Shown: positions 42,970 to 51,270 of the stretch, piece by piece
How the letters are laid out: every line of letters starts with the position of its first letter
How positions within the stretch are numbered: the first letter of the stretch is position 1
NCBI GenBank assembly: GCA_016185065.1
Contig: JACPOL010000004.1
Span: forward strand, 62,001 to 126,000
Source of the DNA: Chlamydiales bacterium
Lineage (GTDB): Bacteria > Chlamydiota > Chlamydiia > Chlamydiales > Rhabdochlamydiaceae
Length of the DNA stretch: 64,000 nt
Direction: 5' to 3'
The notes under the pieces: generated by a model
What the model was told of the DNA's origin: nothing
What the model saw: only the letters and a program-made list of their open reading frames with translations
Database searches by the model: none
Program-made: the position numbers and the translations under genes

Positions 42970-44166
42970 ATGTCCTCCCTCACAAAAAGCCTATGGTTTC
43001 TGTGGCTTAGCCACCTCTTCATGGATTTTTTTACAGGAATCTGGCCTATCTACAAGACGCTAGCGAACATCGACATCGCTCAAGCGGGTCTCATTGCGGG
43101 CGTAAGCGGCTTCCTGGGAGAGATCTTCCAAGTCCTCTTCGGCTACTTTTCAGACCGCGGCTACCGCAAGCGCGTTCTGCTACTTGGGCTTGTACTCTCA
43201 TCATCGATCCTCTGGATCACCTTTGCTCAGGGAATCTCGGGCTCATTTCTTCTCCTTCTGCTTCTCATGCTCGGATCTGGATCTTTCCATCCAGCCGCTA
43301 TGGGTATGGCAGGAGCTCTCGCCGGCGAGAAGAAGAAGGGGTCATCTATCCTCTTTTTTGCTTCAGGCGGCGCAATTGGCCTCGGCATCTCTCAACTCGC
43401 TTTTACAAAGCTGCGCGAGGTCTTTCAGGGTCACGCTCTCATCGTCTTCGCCCCTCTTCTAATCCTGATCGTTCTTCTTATCTTCCATCAATTCCCTAAA
43501 CAGGTCTTTGCGCAACCTACCCTTTCGCTACGTGGTTTTTTTCAACCGATCATGCACTGCCGCAAGCCTCTCCTCCTCCTCTACCTCTCTCAGGTCGCGG
43601 TCCAAGGGCTCGTCCTCTCTTTTATGTTTCTGCTGCCCGACATCCTCGCTACGAGAAAGTGCGACAGCTGGCTCTGCATGGGCGGCGGCCACCTCTGCTT
43701 CGTTCTGGGTTCTGCCCTCACCATGGTTCCTGCTGGATGGCTCTGCGATAAGTATGGCCAGAAAAAAGTTCTTCTCACGGTTGTGTGCGGAGCTGGGCTG
43801 CTCTTCTATACTTTTTTAACTCATCCGGCAACATCGATAGGCCAGATCGCCCTCATGCTGAGCGGCCTCGGCGCCTTCCTGGGCATCATCAATCCAATTA
43901 TCGTCTCGTGGGGCAATCGCCTTGTCCCCGAAAGTCCAAGCACCGTCTCCGCTCTCCTCATGGGCTTCGCCTGGTGCTTCTCAAACTTGGGCCCCGCCTT
44001 TGCGGGCTTCCTAGCCAAGTTCTACGTCGAAGAGCCCTATCTCAATGCGATCGCAAGCTTGGGTGGCCTCCTCTTCCTCATCTTCTTCTTCGTCCTCTTC
44101 ATGCCCCGCCCAGAAATGGCCAAAAAAGCTGTTCTAGTGAACGACGATCAACAACCACTCCAGTAA
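42970..44166 (+). CDS. MFS transporter, fosmidomycin-resistance (Fsr)-like
   Basis: 398 residues, ~12 membrane helices. The start LWFLWLSHLFMDFFTGIWPIYKTLANID and loop GYFSDRGYRKRVLLLG fit the Fsr/major facilitator family, as does GSGSFHPAAMGMAG. An efflux or nutrient antiporter role is possible; substrate not predictable. Confidence 0.82.
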   Translation: MSSLTKSLWFLWLSHLFMDFFTGIWPIYKTLANIDIAQAGLIAGVSGFLGEIFQVLFGYFSDRGYRKRVLLLGLVLSSSILWITFAQGISGSFLLLLLLMLGSGSFHPAAMGMAGALAGEKKKGSSILFFASGGAIGLGISQLAFTKLREVFQGHALIVFAPLLILIVLLIFHQFPKQVFAQPTLSLRGFFQPIMHCRKPLLLLYLSQVAVQGLVLSFMFLLPDILATRKCDSWLCMGGGHLCFVLGSALTMVPAGWLCDKYGQKKVLLTVVCGAGLLFYTFLTHPATSIGQIALMLSGLGAFLGIINPIIVSWGNRLVPESPSTVSALLMGFAWCFSNLGPAFAGFLAKFYVEEPYLNAIASLGGLLFLIFFFVLFMPRPEMAKKAVLVNDDQQPLQ

Positions 44167-44218
44167 ACCTCAAACTAAGATTCAGAGTTTATAGTCGAGA
44201 ATTATGAAGTGCTAGGAT

Positions 44219-44888
44219 AGACATGTCGGATGGTGTGCGCTTTGCCACACCTCCAGCGACCACCTTGCGCTTCACCTCGCTTTGCCAAACCGTGTGCTCG
44301 AAAGCAGAGTGGGCCTTCGCCCTACCCTGCACGCCTGGCCGGCTTTTCTGTGCTACGGTTTTGCTGTGCGATCTGAATCGATTGGCTGCTCGAGGCGCTC
44401 ATCCCACTTCCTCCGTCGTGGGTCCCTTTCGCGTCCAGTCGCAGATGCAATTAAGAGTGTAAGAACTTCCCTCTTCATTCTCTTTTCATTGCGGCGAAGC
44501 CGCATCACTTCTGCGCCACGCAGTAAGGCGCAGGCCGCGGCCGCAAGTACTCAGTTCGTGAAATTTTTGCACTTTGGGCTGACGTGAAAGCTCCCGCGGT
44601 TGAAATGGCGTGAAGGGGGCCGTATTGCATTAATACTGTCCCCTTTCACGCCATCTCAACCCCGGGGCTTTGACGCAGCCGAAAGCGTAAAAATTTTGCG
44701 AACTGAGTACCGGGGCAAAGAGCAATTGCGTCGAAGTTGCGAAGAGCAGTGCTCCGCACGGCGAGCAACCCGAGACGCGATAGCTCACGTCAGTGAGCGG
44801 TGATCAAAGCCCTAGTTAGGCTCAAGGGGGCAGCTGGGGGTCCCCGAGAGAACGCCGAAGGCCTTTCTCCTGGACCTCCGACATGTCT
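44219..44888 (+). mobile_element. Family T palindromic-end element with nested insertion
   Basis: 670 bp bounded by AGACATGTCGG and CCGACATGTCT. Left part resembles the left end of the 13779 element (GGATGGTGTGCG … CACACC). Right ~235 bp matches the 38488-38722 copy in reverse. Inside, a 164-bp hairpin (44547-44710) is inserted; without it the element would be ~506 bp. No credible coding sequence, so it would need a transposase in trans. Confidence 0.8.
44547..44710. mobile_element. Nested palindromic element (GTACTCAGTTCG ends)
   Basis: Perfect 12-bp terminal inverted repeats GTACTCAGTTCG / CGAACTGAGTAC and ~75-bp arms that are largely complementary (e.g. GGTTGAAATGGCGTGAA vs. TTCACGCCATCTCAACC). 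The homologous site at ~38668 (complement) lacks it and reads GCGGCCGCTAGGGCAAAG, locating the insertion between GGCCGC and GGGCAAAG. Confidence 0.8.
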
Positions 44889-45001
44889 ATTCTCTTTTAC
44901 CTACAAAATAGGACTAGCGATTTCGCAACAACTTATCTGATGAAGATTGAGAGTGAATTAAACAGGGAGCTCTGGTTAGTATCCGGAAACGGGGGCAAGA
45001 G

Positions 45002-45523
45002 ATGACTGAGAGACCGGTAGAGTGCGGCCATTGCAAAAAGCCAGCTAAAGTTCTGTACAAGGAGATCGAGGGCAAAACGACGACCTGCACAGAGATGTGT
45101 GCAGACTGTCCCATCCTTCAGCAGAAACTGCATGGCGAGGTGACCCCTCCTAAAACCGCAGAGGGAAGCACCTCAGGTCTCTGCTGTGGAAACTGCCTTA
45201 CCACTCTCGAATCCGTAAAAACTGGCAACCCCGTCGGCTGCAGCGAGTGCTACTCTGTCTTTTCCGATATTCTTGTCTCTCAGCTCATGGAATCCGATAG
45301 CATCCCCTCTCGCCTAAAAAAGAGTCTAACGATGAAGCGCGGGCAGCCTCTTCATGTGGGAAAATCCCCAGACAAGACCGTCACCATCGCGGCCTCTTCG
45401 AGGCTCCTCGCCTTAAATCAGGCTCTGAACGACGCTCTCAAACAAGAAAATTATGAGCAGGCCGCTTGGCTGCGCGACCAGATCAAAGCACTTACCGAAA
45501 GATCCAATGACGCAAAATCCTGA
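45002..45523 (+). CDS. mcsA: McsA-like zinc-finger/UVR protein
   Basis: 173 residues. CxxC pairs CGHC, CADC, CCGNC and CSEC (two treble-clef-like zinc fingers) and a C-terminal UVR motif LNQALNDALKQENYEQAAWLRDQI. In Firmicutes McsA activates the arginine kinase McsB; Chlamydia has the pair as CT676/CT675. Overlaps the mcsB-like gene by 17 bp. Confidence 0.85.
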   Translation: MTERPVECGHCKKPAKVLYKEIEGKTTTCTEMCADCPILQQKLHGEVTPPKTAEGSTSGLCCGNCLTTLESVKTGNPVGCSECYSVFSDILVSQLMESDSIPSRLKKSLTMKRGQPLHVGKSPDKTVTIAASSRLLALNQALNDALKQENYEQAAWLRDQIKALTERSNDAKS

Positions 45524-46586
45524 ACTCTCGGCATTTCTGTTTGAGCACACCCCTTGGCAAGATGAGGTGAATCCGATCTGGCCCATTTCAGCCTTTACTC
45601 TCCACCGCAACCTAGCCCGACACAACTTCCCTCCCAAGCTCCAACCAAATCAGTATGCCCAGGTTCTCACCTCCCTTAAAAATAGCCTCCTCTCTTGCAA
45701 GGAGCTCGACCGGCCTAGACTCATCGGTGCAGAGGAGCTCTCCGCTCTCGATAAAGAGCTCCTATTCGAACACTTTCTCTGTTTTGAGAGCTTTCAGAAT
45801 ACCACCGCCGGCCAGGCGTTTCTCATCGATCAGAGCGCGAAGTTTCTCGCTCTTATCAATATTGGAGATCATCTGCAGATCCAGCTGCTCGACAGCTCTG
45901 GAGGCTGGGAGAAGAGCTGGAACATCTTGAGTAAGATCGAGGGCGCAATTGCAGAGACGCTCGGCGTCGCCTACTCCCCAAAATTCGGCTACCTCACCTC
46001 CGACCCCAACATCTCTGGTACTGGCCTCATCGTACAGGTCTTTCTCCACCTCCCCGCCCTCACCCACACTGAGCAGCTTCAAGAGGCTCTTGTTAAGCAG
46101 AAAGAGGAGGAGGTCGCTGCCATCAGCCTGCAAGGCCGTATCGAAGAGATCGTCGGAGATATTATCGTTTTAAAAAACGGCTTTACACTCGGCATCTCTG
46201 AAGAGAACATCCTCAGAGCGCTTCACACCGCAGCCATGAAATTCATGGCTCTTGAGAAAAACGAGCGCGTCCGCCTTAAAAATGAGGGGAGCGTCGCAAT
46301 TAAAGATCAGGTCAGCAGAGCCTACGGCCTCCTTCTCCACTCCTATCAACTACAGACCAAAGAGACCATGGACGCCCTCAGCCTCCTCAAGCTCGGCCTC
46401 GATCTAGGCTGGGTCACAGGCATCTCAGATACCAAGCTAAATGATATCCTCTTCAAGTGTCGCCACGCCCACCTCTCTCACCTCTCCCAAGAAAAGAGCA
46501 GCGACCCCAACCAGCTCTCCCACCGCAGGGCAGAGTTTATCCATAAAGAGCTCCAGGGCGTCTCTCTAAAAACAGAAGAGACTTGA
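45507..46586 (+). CDS. McsB-like ATP:guanido phosphotransferase with degenerate active site
   Basis: 359 residues from ATG 45507, which sits at the mcsA end. Similarity to McsB is clear in FGYLTSDPNISGTGLIVQVFLHLPAL and ISEENILRALHTAAMKFMALEKNER. Catalytic features look lost: the NEEDH motif is NIGDH, the SSRIRLARN region is SAFTLHRNLARHNFP, the conserved Cys of LTSCPTN is Asp, and the RGxxGE stretch is QGRIEEI. It may be a pseudokinase that binds phosphoarginine or acts as a scaffold. I have not compared it with other chlamydial homologues. Confidence 0.8.
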   Translation: MTQNPELSAFLFEHTPWQDEVNPIWPISAFTLHRNLARHNFPPKLQPNQYAQVLTSLKNSLLSCKELDRPRLIGAEELSALDKELLFEHFLCFESFQNTTAGQAFLIDQSAKFLALINIGDHLQIQLLDSSGGWEKSWNILSKIEGAIAETLGVAYSPKFGYLTSDPNISGTGLIVQVFLHLPALTHTEQLQEALVKQKEEEVAAISLQGRIEEIVGDIIVLKNGFTLGISEENILRALHTAAMKFMALEKNERVRLKNEGSVAIKDQVSRAYGLLLHSYQLQTKETMDALSLLKLGLDLGWVTGISDTKLNDILFKCRHAHLSHLSQEKSSDPNQLSHRRAEFIHKELQGVSLKTEET

Positions 46587-46632
46587 ATAAGCATAAACCT
46601 ATAAAATCGGCTATATCACCTATTGGATAGGT

Positions 46633-48012
46633 ATGACATTGAATCAAACTAAATATGTAAGTGCAATTTTGCTGATGGGAGGAAAGGGCGCAAGGTTCAA
46701 AAGCGCGCTGCCCAAGCAGTTTCATGCGCTTGCGGGTAAGAAGATCTACCTCCACACGCTAGAGCGCTTTCTGAAGAGCAGCCTCTTCGCTGAGATCATC
46801 CTCGTCTGCCCTGAAGAGTGGGCCGAAGAGGTGAAGAGCGATCTTGAAGGCTGCACAGATAATATTCGCATTGCAGTTGGCGGCGCAACGCGCCAGGAGT
46901 CATCCTATCTCGGGCTACTCGCCTGCTCTCCCCAAACCACTCATGTGGTGATCCACGACGCTGTACGCCCCTTTGTCACTGAGAAGATCCTGCGCGAAAA
47001 CATCGCCGCCTGCCAGGCTTTTGAAGCTGCAGACACCTGCACGCCCTCTGCCGATACGATCGTCCACTCAAAAGATGGCCAGAAGATCGACGAGATCCCC
47101 CAGAGAGCCCACTACCTGCGCGGGCAGACTCCCCAGAGCTTCTCCTACCCGCTTATCCTCAAAGCTCACGAGCTCGCGGAAAAGGAGGGGCGCGCCGCAA
47201 CCGACGACTGCTCCCTCGTGCTTGCGCTCGGGCATCCCGTGCGGATCGTCGAGGGGGATGAGTCGAACATCAAAATCACCACCGATCTCGACCTCTATCT
47301 CGCAGAGCAGCTCTTCAGACGCACCTCCCCTCCTTCCGAAGCAGGTAGCGCGCAGAGATCTTTAAACGGCAAGCTCTTTGCCATTACGGGAGGAACGGGC
47401 GATATCGGCAGAGCGATCGGAGCTGCTCTGGAGAAAGAGGGAGCGCGCGTCCAACTGATCTCGCGCAGCTCAGAGCCCTACATGGCCGATCTCTCATCAC
47501 CCAGCCAGTGCGAAGCTCTTTTCAAACAGCTCGCATCAATTGAGGGGCCTCTTGACGGACTCATCAACTGCATTGGGCTCTTTAAATTAAAAGAGGTGGA
47601 CGCTCTAGATTCGAGCGAGATTGAAGAGCTGATCAGCACCAACCTGACAAGCGTCATTCTCTCTTGTAAGCATGCAGAGATTAAGGAGGGGGGAGATATC
47701 ATCAACATCGCCTCTTCCGCCTACTCTCGCGGCAGAAAGGGGTATGCCGTCTACTCTGCGGCTAAAGCCGCTGTCGTGAACTTCACACAGGCTCTAGCAG
47801 AGGAGAGACCTTGGCTGCGCATCAATGCGCTTGCTCCACAGCGTACTCAGAGCCGCATGCGCAGCTCCTACTTTCCTGAAGAGGAGCCCTCATCTCTTCT
47901 CACTCCGACGCAAGTTGCAGATGCTGTGCTAGCTCTTCTCAAAGAGGAGAGCTCCACGACCGGCATCACCCTTGAAGTCCGCAGAGCTGACCCACTTGTT
48001 AACAGTCGTTAA
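46633..48012 (+). CDS. IspD-like cytidylyltransferase fused to short-chain dehydrogenase
   Basis: 459 residues. Residues ~1-235: IspD/TarI-type cytidylyltransferase with LMGGKGARFKSALPKQFHAL, HDAVRPFVTEKI and DESNIKITTDLDL. Residues ~240-459: SDR with AITGGTGDIGRAIG, NCIGLF, NIASSAY and YSAAK catalytic pair. This two-domain order is known from Bcs1-like CDP-ribitol synthases (cytidylyltransferase plus ribulose-5-phosphate reductase) and from human ISPD. It may make CDP-ribitol, or be the IspD of isoprenoid synthesis. Its stop overlaps the stop of the convergent P8 gene. Confidence 0.8.
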   Translation: MTLNQTKYVSAILLMGGKGARFKSALPKQFHALAGKKIYLHTLERFLKSSLFAEIILVCPEEWAEEVKSDLEGCTDNIRIAVGGATRQESSYLGLLACSPQTTHVVIHDAVRPFVTEKILRENIAACQAFEAADTCTPSADTIVHSKDGQKIDEIPQRAHYLRGQTPQSFSYPLILKAHELAEKEGRAATDDCSLVLALGHPVRIVEGDESNIKITTDLDLYLAEQLFRRTSPPSEAGSAQRSLNGKLFAITGGTGDIGRAIGAALEKEGARVQLISRSSEPYMADLSSPSQCEALFKQLASIEGPLDGLINCIGLFKLKEVDALDSSEIEELISTNLTSVILSCKHAEIKEGGDIINIASSAYSRGRKGYAVYSAAKAAVVNFTQALAEERPWLRINALAPQRTQSRMRSSYFPEEEPSSLLTPTQVADAVLALLKEESSTTGITLEVRRADPLVNSR

Positions 48013-48419
48013 GAGTGACAGAGCTTGATATCGTCAAAATCTAGCCCTCTGCCTAGCAGCGCGTTCTGGACAAGCGCGGAGATCGCTCTTGCGGGAGCAT
48101 CCACAATTGAAAATAGCGCTCCGATCATCAGCAGAAAGGAGATCTCGAGAAGATCATCTCTACAACGCACCAGTGTAATTGCAAAACAGGGAAGAAGTGC
48201 AATAAGGCCAAGGGCGAGGCGGAAGGCAGCCTCCACCTCTATCGCAACCATGAGAGCCAGATAGCCGAGCGCGCCTACCACTCTTCTCGCCATCGCCTCT
48301 AAACCATCCGCCTTCACATTGCAAAACTCATTCAAATCATTGAAAGTTGTGTAAGCGAAGGGAGCAAAGAGCTCCTTGCCATAAGACTCCACATTGCTTT
48401 TTGAGATGCCAACACACAT
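48009..48419 (-). CDS. Paralogue family member P8 (short)
   Basis: 136 residues, the shortest copy; most of the N-terminal box is reduced to APFAYTTFNDLNEF. Keeps LEAMARRVVGALGYLALMVAIEVEAAFR and IVDAPARAISALVQNALL, where the usual QKCLL has become QNALL. Starts 10 bp after P7; last gene of the tandem run. Possibly decaying. Confidence 0.72.
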   Translation of the reverse strand: MCVGISKSNVESYGKELFAPFAYTTFNDLNEFCNVKADGLEAMARRVVGALGYLALMVAIEVEAAFRLALGLIALLPCFAITLVRCRDDLLEISFLLMIGALFSIVDAPARAISALVQNALLGRGLDFDDIKLCHS

Positions 48420-48429
48420 AAAAATCTCT

Positions 48430-48978
48430 CTACTCTTTTCTAATATGGATCAATTCACAAACGGTGAGCTCTGAAAAATCTTTTCGCACGCGCCGCTCAT
48501 TGCACACATCGAGCAGACATTTTTGTACGAGAGCAGAGATTGTTCGAATGGGCGCATCGACAAGGAAGATGCAGGCTAAATATGTTAGATCTCGAAATAG
48601 CGTAATAAATTCTGGATCGTCCTTCTGTAAGTAGTAATACACACTATAGAGAAAACCCAGAAAGTAGAGAGGGATGCGCACGAGCATCTCTATCTCTGCA
48701 ACCAGAAGAAGCCCCGCATAGCAGAACGCTCCAACGATTTTTCTGCCCGTCCTTTCGGCCATCCCTATCTCAGCGTCCAGAATCAGCTGCTTGCCTCCTG
48801 CTCTCACCTCTATACCCGTGATCGCGCGGCTCATCTCATTTGTTCTGACCACCATGTGCCTAGGGCTTATAAACTCTGTGACGCCATCCATCAGTGCATA
48901 GGTTAGCGGATAATCTATGCAATCGCAGGTCTCATCATCATTGTTTGCTAGGACTCTCCTCTCAATAAATGCTACCAT
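48430..48978 (-). CDS. Paralogue family member P7
   Basis: 182 residues. N-terminal YALMDGVTEFISP, central AERTGRKIVGAFCYAGLLLVAEIEMLVRIPLYFLGFLY, C-terminal VDAPIRTISALVQKCLLDV and FSELTVCELIHIRKE, giving a charged tail beyond the usual end. The LxCLES segment is replaced by IGMAER. Starts 15 bp after P6: one operon with P6 and P8. Confidence 0.78.
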   Translation of the reverse strand: MVAFIERRVLANNDDETCDCIDYPLTYALMDGVTEFISPRHMVVRTNEMSRAITGIEVRAGGKQLILDAEIGMAERTGRKIVGAFCYAGLLLVAEIEMLVRIPLYFLGFLYSVYYYLQKDDPEFITLFRDLTYLACIFLVDAPIRTISALVQKCLLDVCNERRVRKDFSELTVCELIHIRKE

Positions 48979-48993
48979 AAATTTCGCCTTAGC

Positions 48994-49485
48994 TTAGCAG
49001 AGTGAAAGTTCTCTTAAGTTTTTGCGTCCATGCGCTCCTTGCGCATCAAGTAGACACTTCTGAACTAGCGCTGAGATGATTCTTACTGGAGCATCGACAA
49101 TGAGTATGCCAGATAGAATAGCGTGCTCCAGTGCTTGATCCCCAATCGCTGCCATATCACCAACACAAGTGCTAAATAGAAACGAAACGGCTGCGACAAC
49201 TAGAGCCAGAACAAGACGCACAACTACCTCAACCTCTGCAGCAACCAGAAGCCCTGCAAAGCAGAGAGCTCCCACAACCCTCTTCTCTAAGCTCTCGATA
49301 CAATCCAGCTCTTTATCAAGTATAACGGGCTCTCCAGGCAGGCCTGTAGCACCATCAGCATAAGCTCTTGGAGGCTGCTTCGGATTCATCCACTCGGTTA
49401 CATCATCCATCCACTGGTAGGTAACTGGAGTATCTAAAAAGCTACCTTTTCTTAGTACCTCTAGATTAAGCGCTGCGATAACCAT
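48994..49485 (-). CDS. Paralogue family member P6
   Basis: 163 residues. YQWMDDVTEWMNPKQPP, LDCIESLEKRVVGALCFAGLLVAAEVEVVVRL, VDAPVRIISALVQKCLLD and a C-terminal LRELSLC. First gene of the P6-P7-P8 unit, with its own promoter (49609-49637) and leader hairpin (49522-49539). Confidence 0.8.
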   Translation of the reverse strand: MVIAALNLEVLRKGSFLDTPVTYQWMDDVTEWMNPKQPPRAYADGATGLPGEPVILDKELDCIESLEKRVVGALCFAGLLVAAEVEVVVRLVLALVVAAVSFLFSTCVGDMAAIGDQALEHAILSGILIVDAPVRIISALVQKCLLDAQGAHGRKNLRELSLC

Positions 49486-49521
49486 AACTCTCTCCCTTTT
49501 TGATTCTTAATTTTTTAAGGC

Positions 49522-49539
49522 GGGCGTACAGCCTACACC
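49522..49539 (-). promoter_or_regulatory. Leader hairpin upstream of P6
   Basis: On the minus strand GGTGTAGGCTGTACGCC, preceded by TTGCAAAAAGAATATCAAGA. Stem GGTGTA/TACGCC with one wobble pair. Homologous to the leaders of P0 and P1. Confidence 0.5.
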
Positions 49540-49608
49540 TCTTGATATTCTTTTTGCAAGGCTCTCCTTTCTAAAAAGCCTTTCGAAAACATTATAAATA
49601 TTGATAAG

Positions 49609-49637
49609 ATTATAACAATTAATTGCAATAACTTCCA
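49609..49637 (-). promoter_or_regulatory. Promoter of P6-P7-P8
   Basis: Minus strand: TGGAAG, 17 bp, TATAAT preceded by TG. Same architecture as the P0 and P5 promoters. Confidence 0.65.
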
Positions 49638-49671
49638 TTTAATGATTATTTTAATCCATTCTTTATTACTC

Positions 49672-49731
49672 TTTGATTGAGCGAAGCGAAATCCCTGGAG
49701 TGCGCGCGCTCTGCGCCGCCCTTAATTTTTA
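49672..49731 (-). repeat. Half family D element upstream of the P6 promoter
   Basis: Contains one arm only (GGCGGCGCAGAGCGCGCGCA then CTCCAGGGATTTCGCTTCGC on the minus strand). The full two-arm version is at 53126-53272. Ends 35 bp before the promoter. Confidence 0.75.
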
Positions 49732-49791
49732 TTTGAAACAAAAAATTTTTTTACCACAGAGAAGAGGGAAAAGAGCGCATTTGCAAGCGTT

Positions 49792-50352
49792 CTACGAAGC
49801 TTCGGTCTCTAAACCTTTGCAGCTACAGAGCGTGAGCTCTTCAAAGTCTTTGGGATTCTCATTCTCGTTATTAAGATCCAACAGACACTTCTGAACGATT
49901 CCGGAGATTGCGCGCACCGGCAGGTCGACTATTAAGCCAAGATCTTTAATAAACAGAAGGTCTAAAAGAAACGTCGTATCATCGAAATCATAATTATCAA
50001 ACAAACACGCATGAGCAAAAGAGAGCGGAATCAGAAAAAGCGTAACCACAGCGCGCACGACAAGCTCTATCTCTACTGCCACAGCAAGAGCTACATAGCA
50101 GAGAGCTCCGATAACTCTTCGCGCCATGCTCTCTATGCACCCTACTCGTTGATAGCGAACTCTTTCTCGCTGTTCAATCTTGCCATCTGCAGCTTCGACA
50201 TCGACTTTATCATAAATGTACTTGCCCTCTGCATCTCTTACAGGCTGGTCCAAATCCATAAAATCATTAGTTACCCAACGCATTCCCTCCATTGCGAAAG
50301 GAGTTATTGTTTGATTGTCGTAGTCGCTCCAGTCGATCACTTTGAATACCAA
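49792..50352 (-). CDS. Paralogue family member P5
   Basis: 186 residues. N-terminal FAMEGMRWVTNDFMDLDQPV, then a longer hydrophilic linker with charged repeats, IESMARRVIGALCYVALAVAVEIELVVRA, VDLPVRAISGIVQKCLLDLNNE and FEELTLC plus a short tail. Own promoter at 50403-50431 but a shorter leader (~45 nt) without the hairpin. Confidence 0.8.
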   Translation of the reverse strand: MVFKVIDWSDYDNQTITPFAMEGMRWVTNDFMDLDQPVRDAEGKYIYDKVDVEAADGKIEQRERVRYQRVGCIESMARRVIGALCYVALAVAVEIELVVRAVVTLFLIPLSFAHACLFDNYDFDDTTFLLDLLFIKDLGLIVDLPVRAISGIVQKCLLDLNNENENPKDFEELTLCSCKGLETEAS

Positions 50353-50402
50353 AATTCTTCTCCTTCTAATTTTTTGCAGAACGTTATAAAATAGTGATAA
50401 AT

Positions 50403-50431
50403 ATTATAACAATTAATTGCGATGGCTTCCA
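50403..50431 (-). promoter_or_regulatory. Promoter of P5
   Basis: Minus strand: TGGAAG, 17 bp, TGT-TATAAT. Matches the P0 and P6 promoters in boxes and spacing. Confidence 0.62.
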
Positions 50432-50450
50432 ACTTAATAATTATTTTAAT

Positions 50451-50502
50451 ATCTTTGATTGAGCGGAGCGAAATCCTCCAGGGATCTCTCTTCGTTCGGT
50501 CA
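50451..50502 (-). repeat. Compact family D derivative upstream of the P5 promoter
   Basis: Only the outer tips of both arms remain (TTTGATTGAGCGGAGCGAAA and TCTCTCTTCGTTCGGTCAAAG), joined at TCCTCCAGGG; the inner GC-rich arms are gone. Looks like an internal deletion of the 53126-53272 type. Confidence 0.7.
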
Positions 50503-50568
50503 AAGAAAAAGGAAAAAAGAAAAGAGCGCATTTGCATGCGCTCTTTGAGAGGGAGAGGCTTGCTCTGC

Positions 50569-51081
50569 TTACCAGCAGATCGAAAGATCCCAGTATGTGA
50601 CGCCCAGACCTTTTTCGTTCTGAACATTGAACAGACACTTCTGAACAATCCCAGAGATGGCGCGCACAGGCGCATCGATAGCAAAAAAAGCATCGACGAA
50701 TAAGAGCATAGTAAAAGCACCCGCCGTATCAAAATCGCAATCATCACAGAATAATCCATATGCAATAAAGACCGGAACTAGAACAGCTGCAACCAGAGCA
50801 CGGAAGATAAGCTCAACCTCTCCAGCTACTGCAAGCGCTGCGAAGCAGAGCGCTCCAACGACTCTTCTTCCAAGGCTCTCCAGGCAGTCCATTTCGACGT
50901 TCTGCATCACTGGAACATTAATTGTCCTATCTCCCCTTTTGACCGCTTCGAACCTCGGACCATCCCCATCCACAACTTGTTCGCTGGGGGTAATAAAGTC
51001 AGCTGTCCAGTCCATTCCCCAATGGAAAGCGGGGGTTATGAATGCGTTACCAAAATCTTTTGTTTCCGGTGTAAATACCAT
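50569..51081 (-). CDS. Paralogue family member P4
   Basis: 170 residues. FHWGMDWTADFITPSEQVVDG, MDCLESLGRRVVGALCFAALAVAGEVELIFRAL, IDAPVRAISGIVQKCLFNVQNEKG and C-terminal YWDLSICW. RBS GGAGAA before the ATG. Separated from P3 by a 160-bp palindromic element; no family-type promoter is seen directly upstream. Confidence 0.8.
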   Translation of the reverse strand: MVFTPETKDFGNAFITPAFHWGMDWTADFITPSEQVVDGDGPRFEAVKRGDRTINVPVMQNVEMDCLESLGRRVVGALCFAALAVAGEVELIFRALVAAVLVPVFIAYGLFCDDCDFDTAGAFTMLLFVDAFFAIDAPVRAISGIVQKCLFNVQNEKGLGVTYWDLSICW

Positions 51082-51106
51082 AAATTCTCCAAATCAAGTT
51101 GTGTAA

Positions 51107-51266
51107 GAGGGCGTCTACAAAGTCAGAAACTTTGATTTTTTAAGGTTTTTTGGCAGAATTTAAATTGTTTTTCGCAGGACATACTTGAGAAAGTAGGCCA
51201 AGAAAGACAATTTATAGTCTGCCGAAAAGACTAAAAAAGCATGTTGCTGCCTTTGTAGATACCCTC
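51107..51266. mobile_element. Family F palindromic element between P3 and P4
   Basis: 160 bp with ends GAGGGCGTCTACAAAG and CTTTGTAGATACCCTC and imperfectly complementary arms throughout (e.g. TTTTTTGGCAGAATTTAAATTG vs. its counterpart with TTTATAGTCTGCCG). AT-rich, unlike families A-C. Single copy in the window; starts 5 bp after the P3 stop. Confidence 0.78.
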
Positions 51267-51270
51267 TAAG

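Noticed and set aside
44219..44888. Possible structured RNA gene (rRNA-like GC-rich sequence)
   Set aside because: No rRNA, RNase P, tmRNA or SRP signature recognised, and its inverted terminal repeats plus partial copies fit a mobile element better.
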